From: Faecalibacterium gallinarum | GTDB taxonomy: Bacteria > Bacillota > Clostridia > Oscillospirales > Ruminococcaceae | Assembly: GCF_022180365.1 (NCBI RefSeq) | Contig: NZ_BQKV01000098.1 | Coordinates: 186,001-250,000, forward strand | Reading direction: 5' to 3' | Length of the DNA stretch: 64,000 bases | Part shown: piece after piece, positions 34,101 through 43,069 of the stretch | How the letters are laid out: every line of letters begins with the position of its first letter | How positions within the stretch are numbered: position 1 is the first letter of the stretch | Notes under the pieces: generated by a model | What the model saw: the letters and a program-made list of their open reading frames with translations, nothing else | Told to the model about the DNA's origin: nothing | Database searches by the model: none | Made by a program: the position numbers and the translations under genes

Positions 34101-34982
34101 TCACAGTGTGCCATAGGCAGTGCGGGCGGCATGGATGAACTTTCGGACTTTGTCGGAGGGGTCGCCGGAATGCCAGGCAATGCCATATTCGATATCACTT
34201 TCCGTTTCAAAGGGGATCAGGCGAATTTTATCAGAGGCCGGGCAGACGAAGTTGGGCATGACGGCGATCCCCAGCCCGCCCTCGATCATGGGGACGGTGT
34301 AAAGGGAGGAACCGCTGAAATTCAGGGTGACGTTCCGGCACTCCCGGAGCAGCTGGGCCTGGATGGCGTCCATTTCGGGCGGGCAGTGGACAGCATCCAG
34401 AAGGATCAGCACCTCGCCTTCCAGATCCCGGGAAGAGAGAGTGGGATATTCTGCCAGCCGGTGGCCCACCGGTACCACGCAGCAAAAGTGCCCGTGGAAT
34501 AAGGAGGCATAAGACAGACCCACCGTGTCGGAAACACAGATCCGCGACATAAAAGCGGCGTCCAGCTGGCCGCTGGCCAGCAGCTCCCGCCGTTCCGTAT
34601 GGGTTACCTCAGTGTTGCTGATAAAGACCTCGGGGCAGGCCTGCCGGTAGAGGGCATAGATTTGGGGCAGGCGGTAGATCTGGATGCTGCTTTCACAGCC
34701 GATGTGGAGGGTGGGCCCGGAGACTGCGGCCTGCTTTGCCCGCTGCCGGGCAAATTCCACCCGGTCCAGGATGTCCACCGCATCACTGTAAAAGTTGCGC
34801 CCGGCGTCGGTCAGGACGATATGCCGCTGGACCCGCTGAAACAGGGGAACGCCCAGCTCTGCTTCCAGCAGCTGAACCTGGCGGGTGACGGCGGGCTGGG
34901 AGATATACAGCTGCTCGGCGGCCCGACGGAAGTTGAGGTTTTTGGCGACGGCGGTAAAACACCGCAGCTGTTGTAACGTCAC
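34101..34982 (-). CDS. LysR family transcriptional regulator next to reductase D
   Basis: A 293-residue LysR protein: winged helix at residues 1-60 (LQQLRCFTAVAKNLNFRRAA, YISQPAVTRQVQLLEAELG) and effector domain from ~90. GTG 34982 is preferred to the longer ATG 35018 because GGAGGGAG lies just before it. It diverges from reductase D with a 158-bp gap, so it probably regulates that gene in response to its substrate. Confidence 0.9.
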   Translation of the reverse strand: MTLQQLRCFTAVAKNLNFRRAAEQLYISQPAVTRQVQLLEAELGVPLFQRVQRHIVLTDAGRNFYSDAVDILDRVEFARQRAKQAAVSGPTLHIGCESSIQIYRLPQIYALYRQACPEVFISNTEVTHTERRELLASGQLDAAFMSRICVSDTVGLSYASLFHGHFCCVVPVGHRLAEYPTLSSRDLEGEVLILLDAVHCPPEMDAIQAQLLRECRNVTLNFSGSSLYTVPMIEGGLGIAVMPNFVCPASDKIRLIPFETESDIEYGIAWHSGDPSDKVRKFIHAARTAYGTL

Positions 34983-35010
34983 GGAAACTCCCTCCAGTTG
35001 ATAACTTTTC

Positions 35011-35038
35011 TTGATCAATAATAGCCTATTTGTATTAT
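35011..35038 (+). promoter_or_regulatory. Predicted promoter of reductase D
   Basis: TTGATC (35011-35016), 16-bp spacer, TATTAT (35033-35038), in an AT-rich divergent region where LysR would bind. TTGATCAA itself is palindromic. Confidence 0.5.
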
Positions 35039-35140
35039 ATTTTCAAGGGAAAATTTGTTATATTGTTGTCAAATAGAGCGGACGGCGTTTTGGAGACGCT
35101 GCCCGGGATTTTCAAACCAGGAAGAAAAGGAGAGCAAACT

Positions 35141-37162
35141 ATGAGCAAGATTGATCGCCGCAGCTTTTTGAAAAAGGCAGTCGCGGGCGCCCTGGGGACT
35201 GGCGCCGCGGTGGCGCTGGCCGGGTGCAGCAATGCCGGCAGCACTTCCACCGGGGCGTCCAGCACTGCGGAGGCCATTTATACGCCGGGCACCTATACTG
35301 CTTCCGCCAAGGGGTATGACAGCGAGGTGACGGTCACCGTGACCTTTGACGAGACCCGCATCACCAATGTGGTAGTGGATTCCAGCGGAGAGACCGCAAA
35401 TGTCGGCGCAGCAGCGGCCGACAAACTGGCGGAGCAGGTTCTCAGCGCCCAGAGCAGCGCCATCGACGGCGTGACCGGCGCCACCAACACCAGCAAAGCC
35501 GTGAAGGCCGCAGTGGCCGACTGTATTTCTCAGGCCAGCGGCGGCGCCATCGTTGAAGGGGGCGACGTCAGCGTTCAGGAGGAAATCACGGTGGGCGGCA
35601 ACACCGACTGGCTGGGCCAGGCGCCGGAGATTGCCGAGTCGGAAATTGCCCAGACCCTCCAGACTGAAATTCTTGTGGTGGGTGCAGGCAATGCGGGCCT
35701 GATGACCGCCGCCCACGCCGCCGCTCTGGGCGCAGAAGTTCTGGTGATTGAAAAGGGCATCAGCAGCATGAACGAGCGCCACTGGCTGGGCGCGGTCGGG
35801 ACCAAAGCCGCCAAAGAGGCCGGGGTGGAAGTGGACAAAAACAAACTGGTGGCCGAGCTGTGCCGTTATGCCAGCCATCGCTGCGATGAGCGGCTGATCC
35901 GGCTGTGGGCGGACAACAGCGGCGAGGCCATCGACTGGTACGCCGAGCAGGTCCAGAAGTATCACCCCGACGTTAAGCTGCACATGGAATGGGATGTGGG
36001 TGAGGGCGGCCACGATACCTACTATGTCCCCGCCACCATGCACAACTTCCAGGACGACATCCCCGAGCACGATTACAGCGAGGCCACCAGTTCCTATGGC
36101 TTGTCCAGCCTGACCCAGCTGCTTACGGACAACAACGGCCAGGTGATGTATGAGACGACCCTGGTGAAACTGGAATACGACGGCGCCCGGGTCACCGGCG
36201 CCATCGCCAAGGCAGCAGACGGCAGCTATCTCCGGATCGAGGCCAGCAAGGGCGTGGCTCTGTGCTGCGGCGGTTATGCCTATAATAAACAGATGCTGGC
36301 AACTCTCAACCCCGACGCCTATATCAGCACCGTGGAGGCAGACGCATCCAGCCTGAACACCGGCGACGGAATCAAAGCCGCTATGTGGATCGGTGCCGAC
36401 AAAGACCCGGACCCCACCGCCATGCTCTTTGACCGCGGCGTGATCGCCCCGGACCAGCTCTCGGACGGCAACTGGGACAAGAGCGGCTACTTCCATCTGG
36501 GCAGCCAGCCCTGGCTGAAAGTGAACCTGAACGGCGAACGGTTCTGCAACGAGAGTGTGCCCTACGATTTTATCCTGCATGCAGCCTATATGGAGCCCCA
36601 CCACCTCTATAACACCATCTACGACAGCAGCTGGGCGGAGCAGATCGAGCAGTTCCAGCAGATTGGCTGTGCCCGGATCATCCCCAGCAAGAGCGGCGGC
36701 AAGCTGCAAATTTTCAGCCTGGAGGCTGAGCAGGGGCTGCTGGCAGGGATGGAGGCCGCAGGTTTTATTCAGTCGTCGGATACTCTGGAAGGGCTGGCCG
36801 AAAAGCTGAATCTGCCGGTGGATGCCTTTGTGGCCACGGTGCAGCGGTACAATGAGCTGTGCGCCAAGGGGGTGGACGAGGACTTCGGCAAGGAGAGCAG
36901 CCGAATGCTGCCCCTGCAGAACCCGCCCTACTATGGCTGCCGCCAGGGCGCAAGCCTGCTGTGCACCCTGGACGGTCTGCGGATCAATACCCGGATGCAG
37001 GTTCTGAACACGGTGGGCGAGCCCATTGAGGGCCTGTACGCTGCGGGCGATTGCAGCGGCGGCTTCTTTGCCCATAACTATCCCGAGTACATTGTGGGCG
37101 TGGCCGTGGGCCGCACCCTGACCGAAGGCTATCTGCTGGGCGGCTACCTGGCCCAGGCCTGA
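35141..37162 (+). CDS. Reductase D: Tat-exported FMN/FAD fumarate-reductase-like lipoprotein
   Basis: A 673-residue flavoprotein. Twin Arg in DRRSFLK (residues 5-11), lipobox LAGC (Cys29), Ser/Thr/Ala linker, FMN_bind domain (~47-130) with flavinylation motif DGVTGAT (109-115; Thr115), linker with DWLGQAPEI, and FAD domain starting GAGNAG (181-186). The C-terminal active-site region reads LLCTLDGLRIN and GDCSGGFFAHNYPEY, closely similar to reductase E, so D and E are sister paralogues with likely related substrates. AAAAGGAGAG precedes ATG 35141; the longer frame to 35030 lacks a ribosome site. Controlled probably by the divergent LysR. Confidence 0.92.
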   Translation: MSKIDRRSFLKKAVAGALGTGAAVALAGCSNAGSTSTGASSTAEAIYTPGTYTASAKGYDSEVTVTVTFDETRITNVVVDSSGETANVGAAAADKLAEQVLSAQSSAIDGVTGATNTSKAVKAAVADCISQASGGAIVEGGDVSVQEEITVGGNTDWLGQAPEIAESEIAQTLQTEILVVGAGNAGLMTAAHAAALGAEVLVIEKGISSMNERHWLGAVGTKAAKEAGVEVDKNKLVAELCRYASHRCDERLIRLWADNSGEAIDWYAEQVQKYHPDVKLHMEWDVGEGGHDTYYVPATMHNFQDDIPEHDYSEATSSYGLSSLTQLLTDNNGQVMYETTLVKLEYDGARVTGAIAKAADGSYLRIEASKGVALCCGGYAYNKQMLATLNPDAYISTVEADASSLNTGDGIKAAMWIGADKDPDPTAMLFDRGVIAPDQLSDGNWDKSGYFHLGSQPWLKVNLNGERFCNESVPYDFILHAAYMEPHHLYNTIYDSSWAEQIEQFQQIGCARIIPSKSGGKLQIFSLEAEQGLLAGMEAAGFIQSSDTLEGLAEKLNLPVDAFVATVQRYNELCAKGVDEDFGKESSRMLPLQNPPYYGCRQGASLLCTLDGLRINTRMQVLNTVGEPIEGLYAAGDCSGGFFAHNYPEYIVGVAVGRTLTEGYLLGGYLAQA

Positions 37163-37193
37163 ATTTCTGGAATAGAAAACCATAGATAAAAAG

Positions 37194-37238
37194 AATGTGA
37201 CCCGGAGCCGGCATAAGGCGTTCGGGTCACATTTTTCT
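37194..37238 (+). terminator. Terminator after reductase D
   Basis: AATGTGACCCG (37194-37204) pairs with CGGGTCACATT (37223-37233), followed by T residues. Confidence 0.88.
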
Positions 37239-37265
37239 GTTGTGTTTGACGGGGCAGTGTGATAA

Positions 37266-37297
37266 AATAAATACAATTTATTAAAGATGTATTTATT
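37266..37297 (+). promoter_or_regulatory. Inverted-repeat operator before the TetR gene
   Basis: AATAAATAC (37266-37274) and GTATTTATT (37289-37297) are perfect inverted repeats with a 14-bp spacer, ending 14 bp before the TetR start. It is a good candidate for autorepression. Confidence 0.65.
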
Positions 37298-37311
37298 GGG
37301 GAGGGGCCGTG

Positions 37312-37938
37312 ATGCCGAAGGTCGCTTATTCGGAGGAAGACCGGGAAAAAATCCGGGAGAGGCTGATCCTCGCCGCTCTGGAGCGGATATCCAGCCAGGG
37401 CATCCAGCACACCACGGTGGAACAAATCTACCAGGAAGTGGGGATCTCCCGCAGCTTTTTCTATTCCTTTTTCCCCACCAAAGAGGATTTGGTGGTAGAG
37501 ACCCTCTATTTTCAGCAGCCGCGGGTGCTGGCGTTGGCCCGCCGCCTGATGTCCGACCCGGCCCTCGGCTGGCGGCAGGGGATCACCCAGTTTTTAAATG
37601 CCTGCTGCTACGGGGAGAAAAGCGGTATTGCGGTTCTCTCCATTGAGGACCAGCAGAGAATTTTCCGCCGCCTTTCGCCGGAGAGTGCCCGCGCCTTTCG
37701 GGAGCGGCAGATCCGGCTGTTTGGGAGCTTGCTGGAATGCTTCGGGGTAAACCCAAATCAGCGCCGGGTGGCTTTGTTCACCAATCTGTGTCTGACGGTT
37801 TTGATTATCCGGCGGGCCATCCCTGAAACACTGCCCTTTTTTGTTCCGGAGGCCGCCGACGAGAGCGTTGCCTGTCAAATCCGGGGGATTGTAGACCTGT
37901 TGGAAGGGTTTCGGCGGGAAGATTCAGCGGCCCCGTAA
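37312..37938 (+). CDS. TetR family transcriptional regulator
   Basis: A 208-residue TetR protein: helix-turn-helix at residues ~12-58 (EKIRERLILAALERISSQGI, then YQEVGISRSFFYSFF) and a helical C-terminal ligand domain with an unusual run SARAFRERQIRLFGSLLE. GGAGG at 37300-37304 suits ATG 37312 better than the adjacent GTG 37309. It has its own palindromic operator; no efflux or enzyme gene sits directly downstream, so targets other than itself are unclear. Confidence 0.87.
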   Translation: MPKVAYSEEDREKIRERLILAALERISSQGIQHTTVEQIYQEVGISRSFFYSFFPTKEDLVVETLYFQQPRVLALARRLMSDPALGWRQGITQFLNACCYGEKSGIAVLSIEDQQRIFRRLSPESARAFRERQIRLFGSLLECFGVNPNQRRVALFTNLCLTVLIIRRAIPETLPFFVPEAADESVACQIRGIVDLLEGFRREDSAAP

Positions 37939-37952
37939 ACGGATAGTACGTT

Positions 37953-37996
37953 CCGCCCGAACAATAGGGTTCGGTACCCGCTTCGGGCGGTTTTTT
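37953..37996 (+). terminator. Terminator after the TetR gene
   Basis: CCGCCCGAA (37953-37961) pairs with TTCGGGCGG (37982-37990), then six T residues. Confidence 0.9.
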
Positions 37997-38124
37997 AGGC
38001 CTTGAATAAATACAAAAACAGAAAATCGTTTTTATTTTGAGAGCGGATTGACCCGGCGGTCCTGTTTTTTGGTGCAGGAGCGCAGGGGAAAAATAAAGAT
38101 TGATCGATAAAGGAGGAAACAACC

Positions 38125-38610
38125 ATGGGCTTTTTCAGCAAAATTTTTAAGGGACCCGAGGTCGATCGGAAAAAAAGCGACGCCAATGCCAAAAAGATGC
38201 GGGCCCTGTTTGACCAGGCCGTGGAAAATGGGGCCGGCTATCGGCTGATTTTCGGCTACACCGAAGATGTCAGCCGTTTCAACTACGGTTTTGTCCACGG
38301 CAGCAAAACCCAAATCGGGAACCTTTTGGTGGGGTGGAAGGAGGAACCCCAGACCATTGTGGTGGTGCCCACAGTGCCCGATCTCTCTGCCTGCGGGGAG
38401 CCGGTTTACTACCGGCGGGCCGAAATTCTGAAAGCCTACCGGAACAAATACCCCACCGACGCCTTTGTGATCTATCCGGACAAGAAGGGCTATATTGCCA
38501 TCAACGCCTCTGACTGGATCGACGAAGAGAGTCTATATGTCTATGTTTCCCAGGAGGAAGAGCTGGCGGCGTTTACCGACTTCTTTATGAACCGCTTTGC
38601 CACAAAATAA
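38125..38610 (+). CDS. Hypothetical protein, 161 residues
   Basis: I do not recognise this protein. It has no signal peptide or membrane helix. The N-terminal ~30 residues are strongly basic (GFFSKIFKGPEVDRKKSDA), followed by mixed alpha/beta sequence with IFGYTEDVSRF, a YYRRAEILKAYRNKYP segment and an acidic C-terminus. AAAGGAGG lies before ATG 38125 and codon use looks like its neighbours, so it is a real gene. It stands alone between two terminators. Confidence 0.75.
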   Translation: MGFFSKIFKGPEVDRKKSDANAKKMRALFDQAVENGAGYRLIFGYTEDVSRFNYGFVHGSKTQIGNLLVGWKEEPQTIVVVPTVPDLSACGEPVYYRRAEILKAYRNKYPTDAFVIYPDKKGYIAINASDWIDEESLYVYVSQEEELAAFTDFFMNRFATK

Positions 38611-38643
38611 CGCGGCGCGGCCTCCGGCAAAGGCGCTGATAGA

Positions 38644-38700
38644 AAAGCCCCCAGGCTGGGGCCCGGTTTTGCCAGGGCTCACGGCCGGGGGCTTTATTTT
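38644..38700. terminator. Terminator between the hypothetical gene and the AraC gene
   Basis: AAAGCCCCC (38644-38652) pairs with GGGGGCTTT (38687-38695), followed by ATTTT; extra pairing inside the loop. Confidence 0.78.
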
Positions 38701-38735
38701 GCGGGAAATAGGTTCCCGGGGCCGGCGGCAGGGAC

Positions 38736-39566
38736 TCAGCGCTGCTTTTGAAATGCTTTGGGGGTGCAGCCGAATTCCCGCTTGAAGGCTTTAAGGAAGT
38801 TGGAATAATCGTTAAAGCCGCATTGCATGCAGGCTTCGGTGGCAGAGAGGCCGGAGCAGATCAGGTTTCGGGCGGCAGTGACCCGCTGCTTGATGATATA
38901 GCGATAAACCGGCATACCGGTGCAGGCTTTAAACTGGTGGGCCAGGTGATACTTGCTGATAAAACACAGGTCAGCCAACCGTTCCAAGGTCAGGTCGCTG
39001 GAAAGGTTTTCGTCAATGTAGGCGAGCACCTCGTTGACTTTTTCATTTTCCAGATACTCTTTGTGGAACATGCTGGGCCGGGAAAAATAAGCCCGGTTCA
39101 GATAGATCAGAAATTCCAGCAGGTAGATGTGAGACAATGCATTGCTGCCGAAAGCCTCTTCCTTTTGGCACAGGAGGATCTTGCCGCAGATCTCTTCCAG
39201 GCAGGATAGGGTAGGGGCGTCGGGCTGGACCAGAACGCAGCCCCGTTCACCGCTGGAAAAACAGGAAGTCAGGTCGGCGATCAGGGGCGCAGCGCGGTGA
39301 AGAAACTCGGGGCCGATCTGGAGCAGGTACCCTTTGCAGGGCGGCTGACAGCCAAATGATATGGGCTGAGGCGGTCTGTAATGGCTGCTGATCAGCCAAA
39401 GCTCTCCGGGGTGCAGCCGCCTCGTGTACTTTTCCATGGTGTAGGAGGCCCGGCCGGATATCAGAAAAAATACGCTGAAAGCGTCGCCCCAATGGAAATC
39501 CAGGGATGTGGGCAATTGGTCGGAAAAATAAGTGAGATGAAAGTTATCTTTGTCAGGTTTCAACAA
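38736..39566 (-). CDS. AraC family transcriptional regulator
   Basis: A 276-residue protein: cupin-type sensor (residues ~1-150, FSVFFLISGRASYTMEKYTR, HPGELWLISS) and two helix-turn-helix motifs at residues ~178-275 (LTLERLADLCFISKYHLAHQ, then CMQCGFNDYSNFLKAFKREF). The start is a TTG; two TTG codons in tandem (39566 and 39563) are possible, with GAGG upstream. It diverges from the TRAP transporter operon across a ~480-bp leader and is the natural candidate for its regulator. Confidence 0.88.
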   Translation of the reverse strand: MLKPDKDNFHLTYFSDQLPTSLDFHWGDAFSVFFLISGRASYTMEKYTRRLHPGELWLISSHYRPPQPISFGCQPPCKGYLLQIGPEFLHRAAPLIADLTSCFSSGERGCVLVQPDAPTLSCLEEICGKILLCQKEEAFGSNALSHIYLLEFLIYLNRAYFSRPSMFHKEYLENEKVNEVLAYIDENLSSDLTLERLADLCFISKYHLAHQFKACTGMPVYRYIIKQRVTAARNLICSGLSATEACMQCGFNDYSNFLKAFKREFGCTPKAFQKQR

Positions 39567-40043
39567 AATCTACCTCTTTTTCTTGGTCATAGGTCGATTA
39601 CACAGCAAGATTTACTATGTTTCAAGCAGGAAAACCCGAGACTTTTTCTTGCAATTTCTATAATATAGAAGAAAAAGGCTGCTTAATTGGAGGCGGCTCC
39701 GGTCAAAATGTATGCGTGCCCGTGGGATCACAAAGGGTTTTGCTTACGGGGGCCGGAGTGGTATTCGGGGCGCTTGTGCGGACTGCATGAGGGCGAAACC
39801 TGCCTCGCAAAATGGAGCGGCTGGGCGCGGTCTTGCTGGTCGGGCCCGGAATCATGGGAAAGGAGGGTACAAAATCAACGGAGTAATCTGGGGTTGGCGG
39901 CGGCCTGTGTTGGGAGCGGGCGGCCCGGAAAACGCCAGAGAAACCTGCAAACGGGCACCCACCGGCAAGGGGGAATCTCTGCCGGTGGGGTGCCGGCGAA
40001 AAAACTGGATGAATAACGCATCCTGAAAGAAAGGGCGAAGTTT
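39567..40043 (+). promoter_or_regulatory. Long leader upstream of the TRAP transporter with strong hairpins
   Basis: No convincing gene; short frames here lack known similarity and ribosome sites. Two structures stand out: CTCCGG (39697-39702) with CCGGAG (39753-39758) enclosing further G/C pairing, and a very stable hairpin at 39954-39994 (GGCACCCACCGGCA with TGCCGGTGGGGTGCC, one bulged G). The latter ends 49 bp before dctP and has only an A-rich follow-up, so it is not a plain terminator. It may be an attenuator or a structured 5' UTR; no known riboswitch class is recognised. Confidence 0.5.
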
Positions 40044-41075
40044 ATGAAAAAGAGAATTCGCGCAGCGGCGCTGTTGCTGGCAGTGGTGCTTGTGGCGGGT
40101 CTGTTGGCGGGCTGCGGCGGTTCCAGCGAGGCGGATCACCGGCAGATCATCCGCATTGGGCACAACCAGTCCACCAACCACCCGACGCATATCGCGCTGG
40201 TGGCATTTGAGGAATTCATCGAGAGCAAACTGGGCGATAAATATAACGTTGAGGTTTTCCCCAGCGAATTGCTGGGCTCCCAGAATGAGATGGTGCAGCT
40301 GACCCAGACCGGCGCCATCAATTTCTGCGTGGCGTCGAACTCGCTGCTGGAAACCTTCAGCGCCAACTATACCCTGTTCAACCTGCCGTATCTGTTCGCG
40401 TCCAGCGAGGCATACCACGCTTCCATGGACGATGAGAACATTACCGGCCCCATTTTTGAGTCCACCAAGCAGGCGGGCTTTGAGGCGGTCACATGGCTGG
40501 ATGCCGGTACCCGCAACTTCTACACCGTCAGCACCCCCATTATGAGCCCGGCCGACCTGCGGGGCCTCAAGATCCGGGTGCAGCAGTCCCCGACCAACGT
40601 GCAGATGATGAACCTGCTGGGCGGCTCTGCAACCCCCATGGGCTTCGGCGATGTGTACACCGCCCTCCAGTCCAAGATCATTGACGGCGCCGAAAACAAC
40701 GAGATGGCTCTGACCGACAACGGCCACGGCGATGTGTGCAAATATTACTCCTACGACATGCACCAGATGATCCCCGACATCCTGATCGGCAATCTGGCGT
40801 TCCTGGAGGGCCTCAGCGAGGAAGAGCGCGCCATCTTTGAGGAAGGCTTTGAGCTGGTCAATCAGGTCCAGCGGGGAGAGTGGGTGACCGCCGTCGAAAA
40901 GGCGAAGGTCCGGGCCGCAGAGGAGCAGGGCGTGCAGTTCCTCTACCCCGACACGAAACCGTTCCAGGAGGCCTGCGAGCCGATGCACGAGGCGATGCTG
41001 GAGCAGTACCCGGATCTCAAGCCCATCTACGACGCGATCCAGGCGTACAACGAGCAGTATCGGACTGTATCGTAA
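40044..41075 (+). CDS. dctP: TRAP transporter solute-binding lipoprotein
   Basis: A 343-residue DctP-type binding protein, lipid-anchored (LLAGC, Cys24), as expected for a Gram-positive. Typical features are IIRIGHNQSTNHPTHIALVA, the FPSELLGSQNEMVQLTQTGA segment, the central Arg region LRGLKIRVQQSP that binds the ligand carboxylate, and GFGDVYTALQSKIIDGAENN. First gene of dctPQM. TRAP systems import carboxylates (dicarboxylates, sialic or uronic acids, aromatic acids) with a sodium gradient. Substrate not readable. Confidence 0.95.
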   Translation: MKKRIRAAALLLAVVLVAGLLAGCGGSSEADHRQIIRIGHNQSTNHPTHIALVAFEEFIESKLGDKYNVEVFPSELLGSQNEMVQLTQTGAINFCVASNSLLETFSANYTLFNLPYLFASSEAYHASMDDENITGPIFESTKQAGFEAVTWLDAGTRNFYTVSTPIMSPADLRGLKIRVQQSPTNVQMMNLLGGSATPMGFGDVYTALQSKIIDGAENNEMALTDNGHGDVCKYYSYDMHQMIPDILIGNLAFLEGLSEEERAIFEEGFELVNQVQRGEWVTAVEKAKVRAAEEQGVQFLYPDTKPFQEACEPMHEAMLEQYPDLKPIYDAIQAYNEQYRTVS

Positions 41076-41090
41076 GGAGGCGAGTGGAAC

Positions 41091-41570
41091 ATGAAAACAT
41101 TGAGAAAAACTTTGACGACGCTTCTGAATGCGTTGGCGGGGCTCAGCCTTCTGGCGATGGTCGGCCTGACCTGCTGGCAGGTCTTTACCCGCTACATCCT
41201 GCAAAACCCTTCCTCCTGGTCGGAGGAGCTGGTCTCCTATCTGTTTGCCTGGGCCAGCCTGCTGGGCGCCTCCCTGATTACCGGTGAGCGCGGCCACATG
41301 AACATTCCGGTCCTGGTGGAGCGGTTCAGCCCCGCCGTGCAGAAGGCTATCGCCATCTTCGGCGAGCTGATCGCCTTTGCCTTCTCGGGGATCATTCTGG
41401 GGTTCGGCGGCCTTCAGATTACCCAGCTGGCGATGGGGCAGATGACCTCGTCCCTTGGGGTGGCCGTGGGCGTGTTCTATATTGTCATGCCCATCTGCGG
41501 TGTGCTGAATATGATCTACACCATCCTCAACATCGCGGACATCTGCAAGGGTGCCCCCGCAGAAAAGTGA
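41091..41570 (+). CDS. dctQ: TRAP transporter small permease
   Basis: A 159-residue four-helix membrane protein with the DctQ signature: ALAGLSLLAMVGLTCWQVFTR, then SSWSEELVSYLFAWASLLGA and the RGHMNIPVL loop. It begins 15 bp after dctP with AAGGAGG and precedes dctM by 17 bp. It supports the large permease in the membrane. Confidence 0.95.
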   Translation: MKTLRKTLTTLLNALAGLSLLAMVGLTCWQVFTRYILQNPSSWSEELVSYLFAWASLLGASLITGERGHMNIPVLVERFSPAVQKAIAIFGELIAFAFSGIILGFGGLQITQLAMGQMTSSLGVAVGVFYIVMPICGVLNMIYTILNIADICKGAPAEK

Positions 41571-41587
41571 AGAAGGAGGCGTAAGCT

Positions 41588-42889
41588 ATGGCGATCCAAT
41601 CTCTGCTGATTATCATTGGCGTGCTGGCAGTCCTTTTGATTGTCGGCGTGCCGATCTCCTACTCCATCGGTATTTCCTCTCTGGTGGCCATTCTCCAGAC
41701 GGTGCCGCTGGATGTCTCGGTGCTGACTGCCGCGCAGCGCATCTTTGTGGGCATGAGCAAGTTCAGCCTGACCGCGATCCCGTTCTTTATTCTGGCCGGC
41801 AACCTGATGAACCAGGGCGGCATTGCAAAACGGCTGGTCAACTTCGTGATGGCGCTCCTGGGTAAAATGCCCGGCGCGCTGCTGGTGACCAACGTAGGCG
41901 CAAACGCCCTCTTCGGCGCCATCTCGGGCTCTGCCTCTGCGGCGGCGGCTGCGGTGGGCAGCATGGTAGAGCAGGGCGAGGAAGAACAGGGCTACGACAA
42001 GGCCCTCTGCGCAGCCACCAACGGCGCATCGGCGCCCTCCGGCCTGCTGATTCCTCCCTCCAATGCGCTGATTACCTATTCTCTGGCAGCGGGCGGCACC
42101 TCGGTGGCGGCGCTGTTCCTGGCGGGCTATGTGCCCGGCATCATCTGGGCGCTGGCCTGTATGGCGGTGTCGGTCATCATCGCCAAGAAAAAGGGCTACA
42201 AAGGCATCCCCGGCAAATTTGACTGGATGAACCTGCTCCGGGCAACCCTGGCGGCTCTGCCCTCCCTGTCCCTGATCGTGGTGGTCATCGGCGGCATCGT
42301 GGGCGGCGTGTTCACCGCCACCGAGGGCTCCGCCATCGCTGTGGTGTATGCGCTGATCCTGGGCATTTTCTACCGCAATATCACCCTCAAATCGTTCTGG
42401 AAAATCGTGGTGGAAAGCGCCAAGATGAGCGGCATGGTGGTCTTCCTGATCGGTGTGTCCAACATTCTGGGCTGGGTCATGGCCTTCACCCAGATCCCTC
42501 AGGCCATCTCGGCGGCGCTGCTGGGTCTGACCCAGAACCCCGTGATCATCCTGCTGATCATGAACGTCATCCTACTGATTGCTGGTACCTTTATGGACGT
42601 TACCCCGGCCATCCTGATCTTCACCCCGCTCTTCCTGCCGGTGGTCAAGACCTTTGGCATGGACCCGGTGCAGTTCGGCCTGATCCTGGTGTATAACCTG
42701 TGCATCGGCAACATCACCCCGCCGGTGGGCAACACCCTGTTTGTGGCCATTAAGGTGGGCCGCACCAGCTTGTCCAAGGTTATGCCCTATATGCTGATGT
42801 ATTATGTGGCCATCCTGATCGGCCTGCTGCTGGTAACTTATGTGCCGGTGGTGAGCCTGGGCCTGCCCCAGATGGCCGGCCTGCTGTAA
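41588..42889 (+). CDS. dctM: TRAP transporter large permease
   Basis: A 433-residue membrane protein with about 12 helices, full length for DctM. Recognisable parts are VPISYSIGISSLVAIL, IPFFILAGNLMNQGGIAKRL, ANALFGAISGSASAAAAAVG and the ITPPVGNTLFVA loop near the end. AAGGAGG lies before ATG 41588. Together with DctPQ it forms a complete importer. The OYE-type gene converges from the other side (stop at 43070), so the transporter and enzyme are neighbours but not co-transcribed. Confidence 0.96.
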   Translation: MAIQSLLIIIGVLAVLLIVGVPISYSIGISSLVAILQTVPLDVSVLTAAQRIFVGMSKFSLTAIPFFILAGNLMNQGGIAKRLVNFVMALLGKMPGALLVTNVGANALFGAISGSASAAAAAVGSMVEQGEEEQGYDKALCAATNGASAPSGLLIPPSNALITYSLAAGGTSVAALFLAGYVPGIIWALACMAVSVIIAKKKGYKGIPGKFDWMNLLRATLAALPSLSLIVVVIGGIVGGVFTATEGSAIAVVYALILGIFYRNITLKSFWKIVVESAKMSGMVVFLIGVSNILGWVMAFTQIPQAISAALLGLTQNPVIILLIMNVILLIAGTFMDVTPAILIFTPLFLPVVKTFGMDPVQFGLILVYNLCIGNITPPVGNTLFVAIKVGRTSLSKVMPYMLMYYVAILIGLLLVTYVPVVSLGLPQMAGLL

Positions 42890-42927
42890 GAAACACGGAC
42901 GGCAAATTCCTAAAGATCCAATAAAGC

Positions 42928-42969
42928 AAAAACCCGCGCTCTGCCTTCAAAGACAGGGCGCGGGTTTTT
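42928..42969. terminator. Terminator after dctM
   Basis: AAAACCCGCGCTCTG pairs with CAGGGCGCGGGTTTTT, ending at 42969. Confidence 0.9.
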
Positions 42970-43069
42970 ATCTTGACAGGGGGGTGTTATTCAAAATTCG
43001 ATGGAAGGTTAGGGCTTCTGCCGGAGGCTGAGGGCCTGCCTTCCAAAGGATACAGGGCGGGGGAGAGGA

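Noticed and set aside
39687-40016. Open frame of 109 codons in the TRAP leader
   Set aside because: No ribosome site, no recognisable similarity, unusual Trp/Cys/Gly composition, and it overlaps the strong hairpin.
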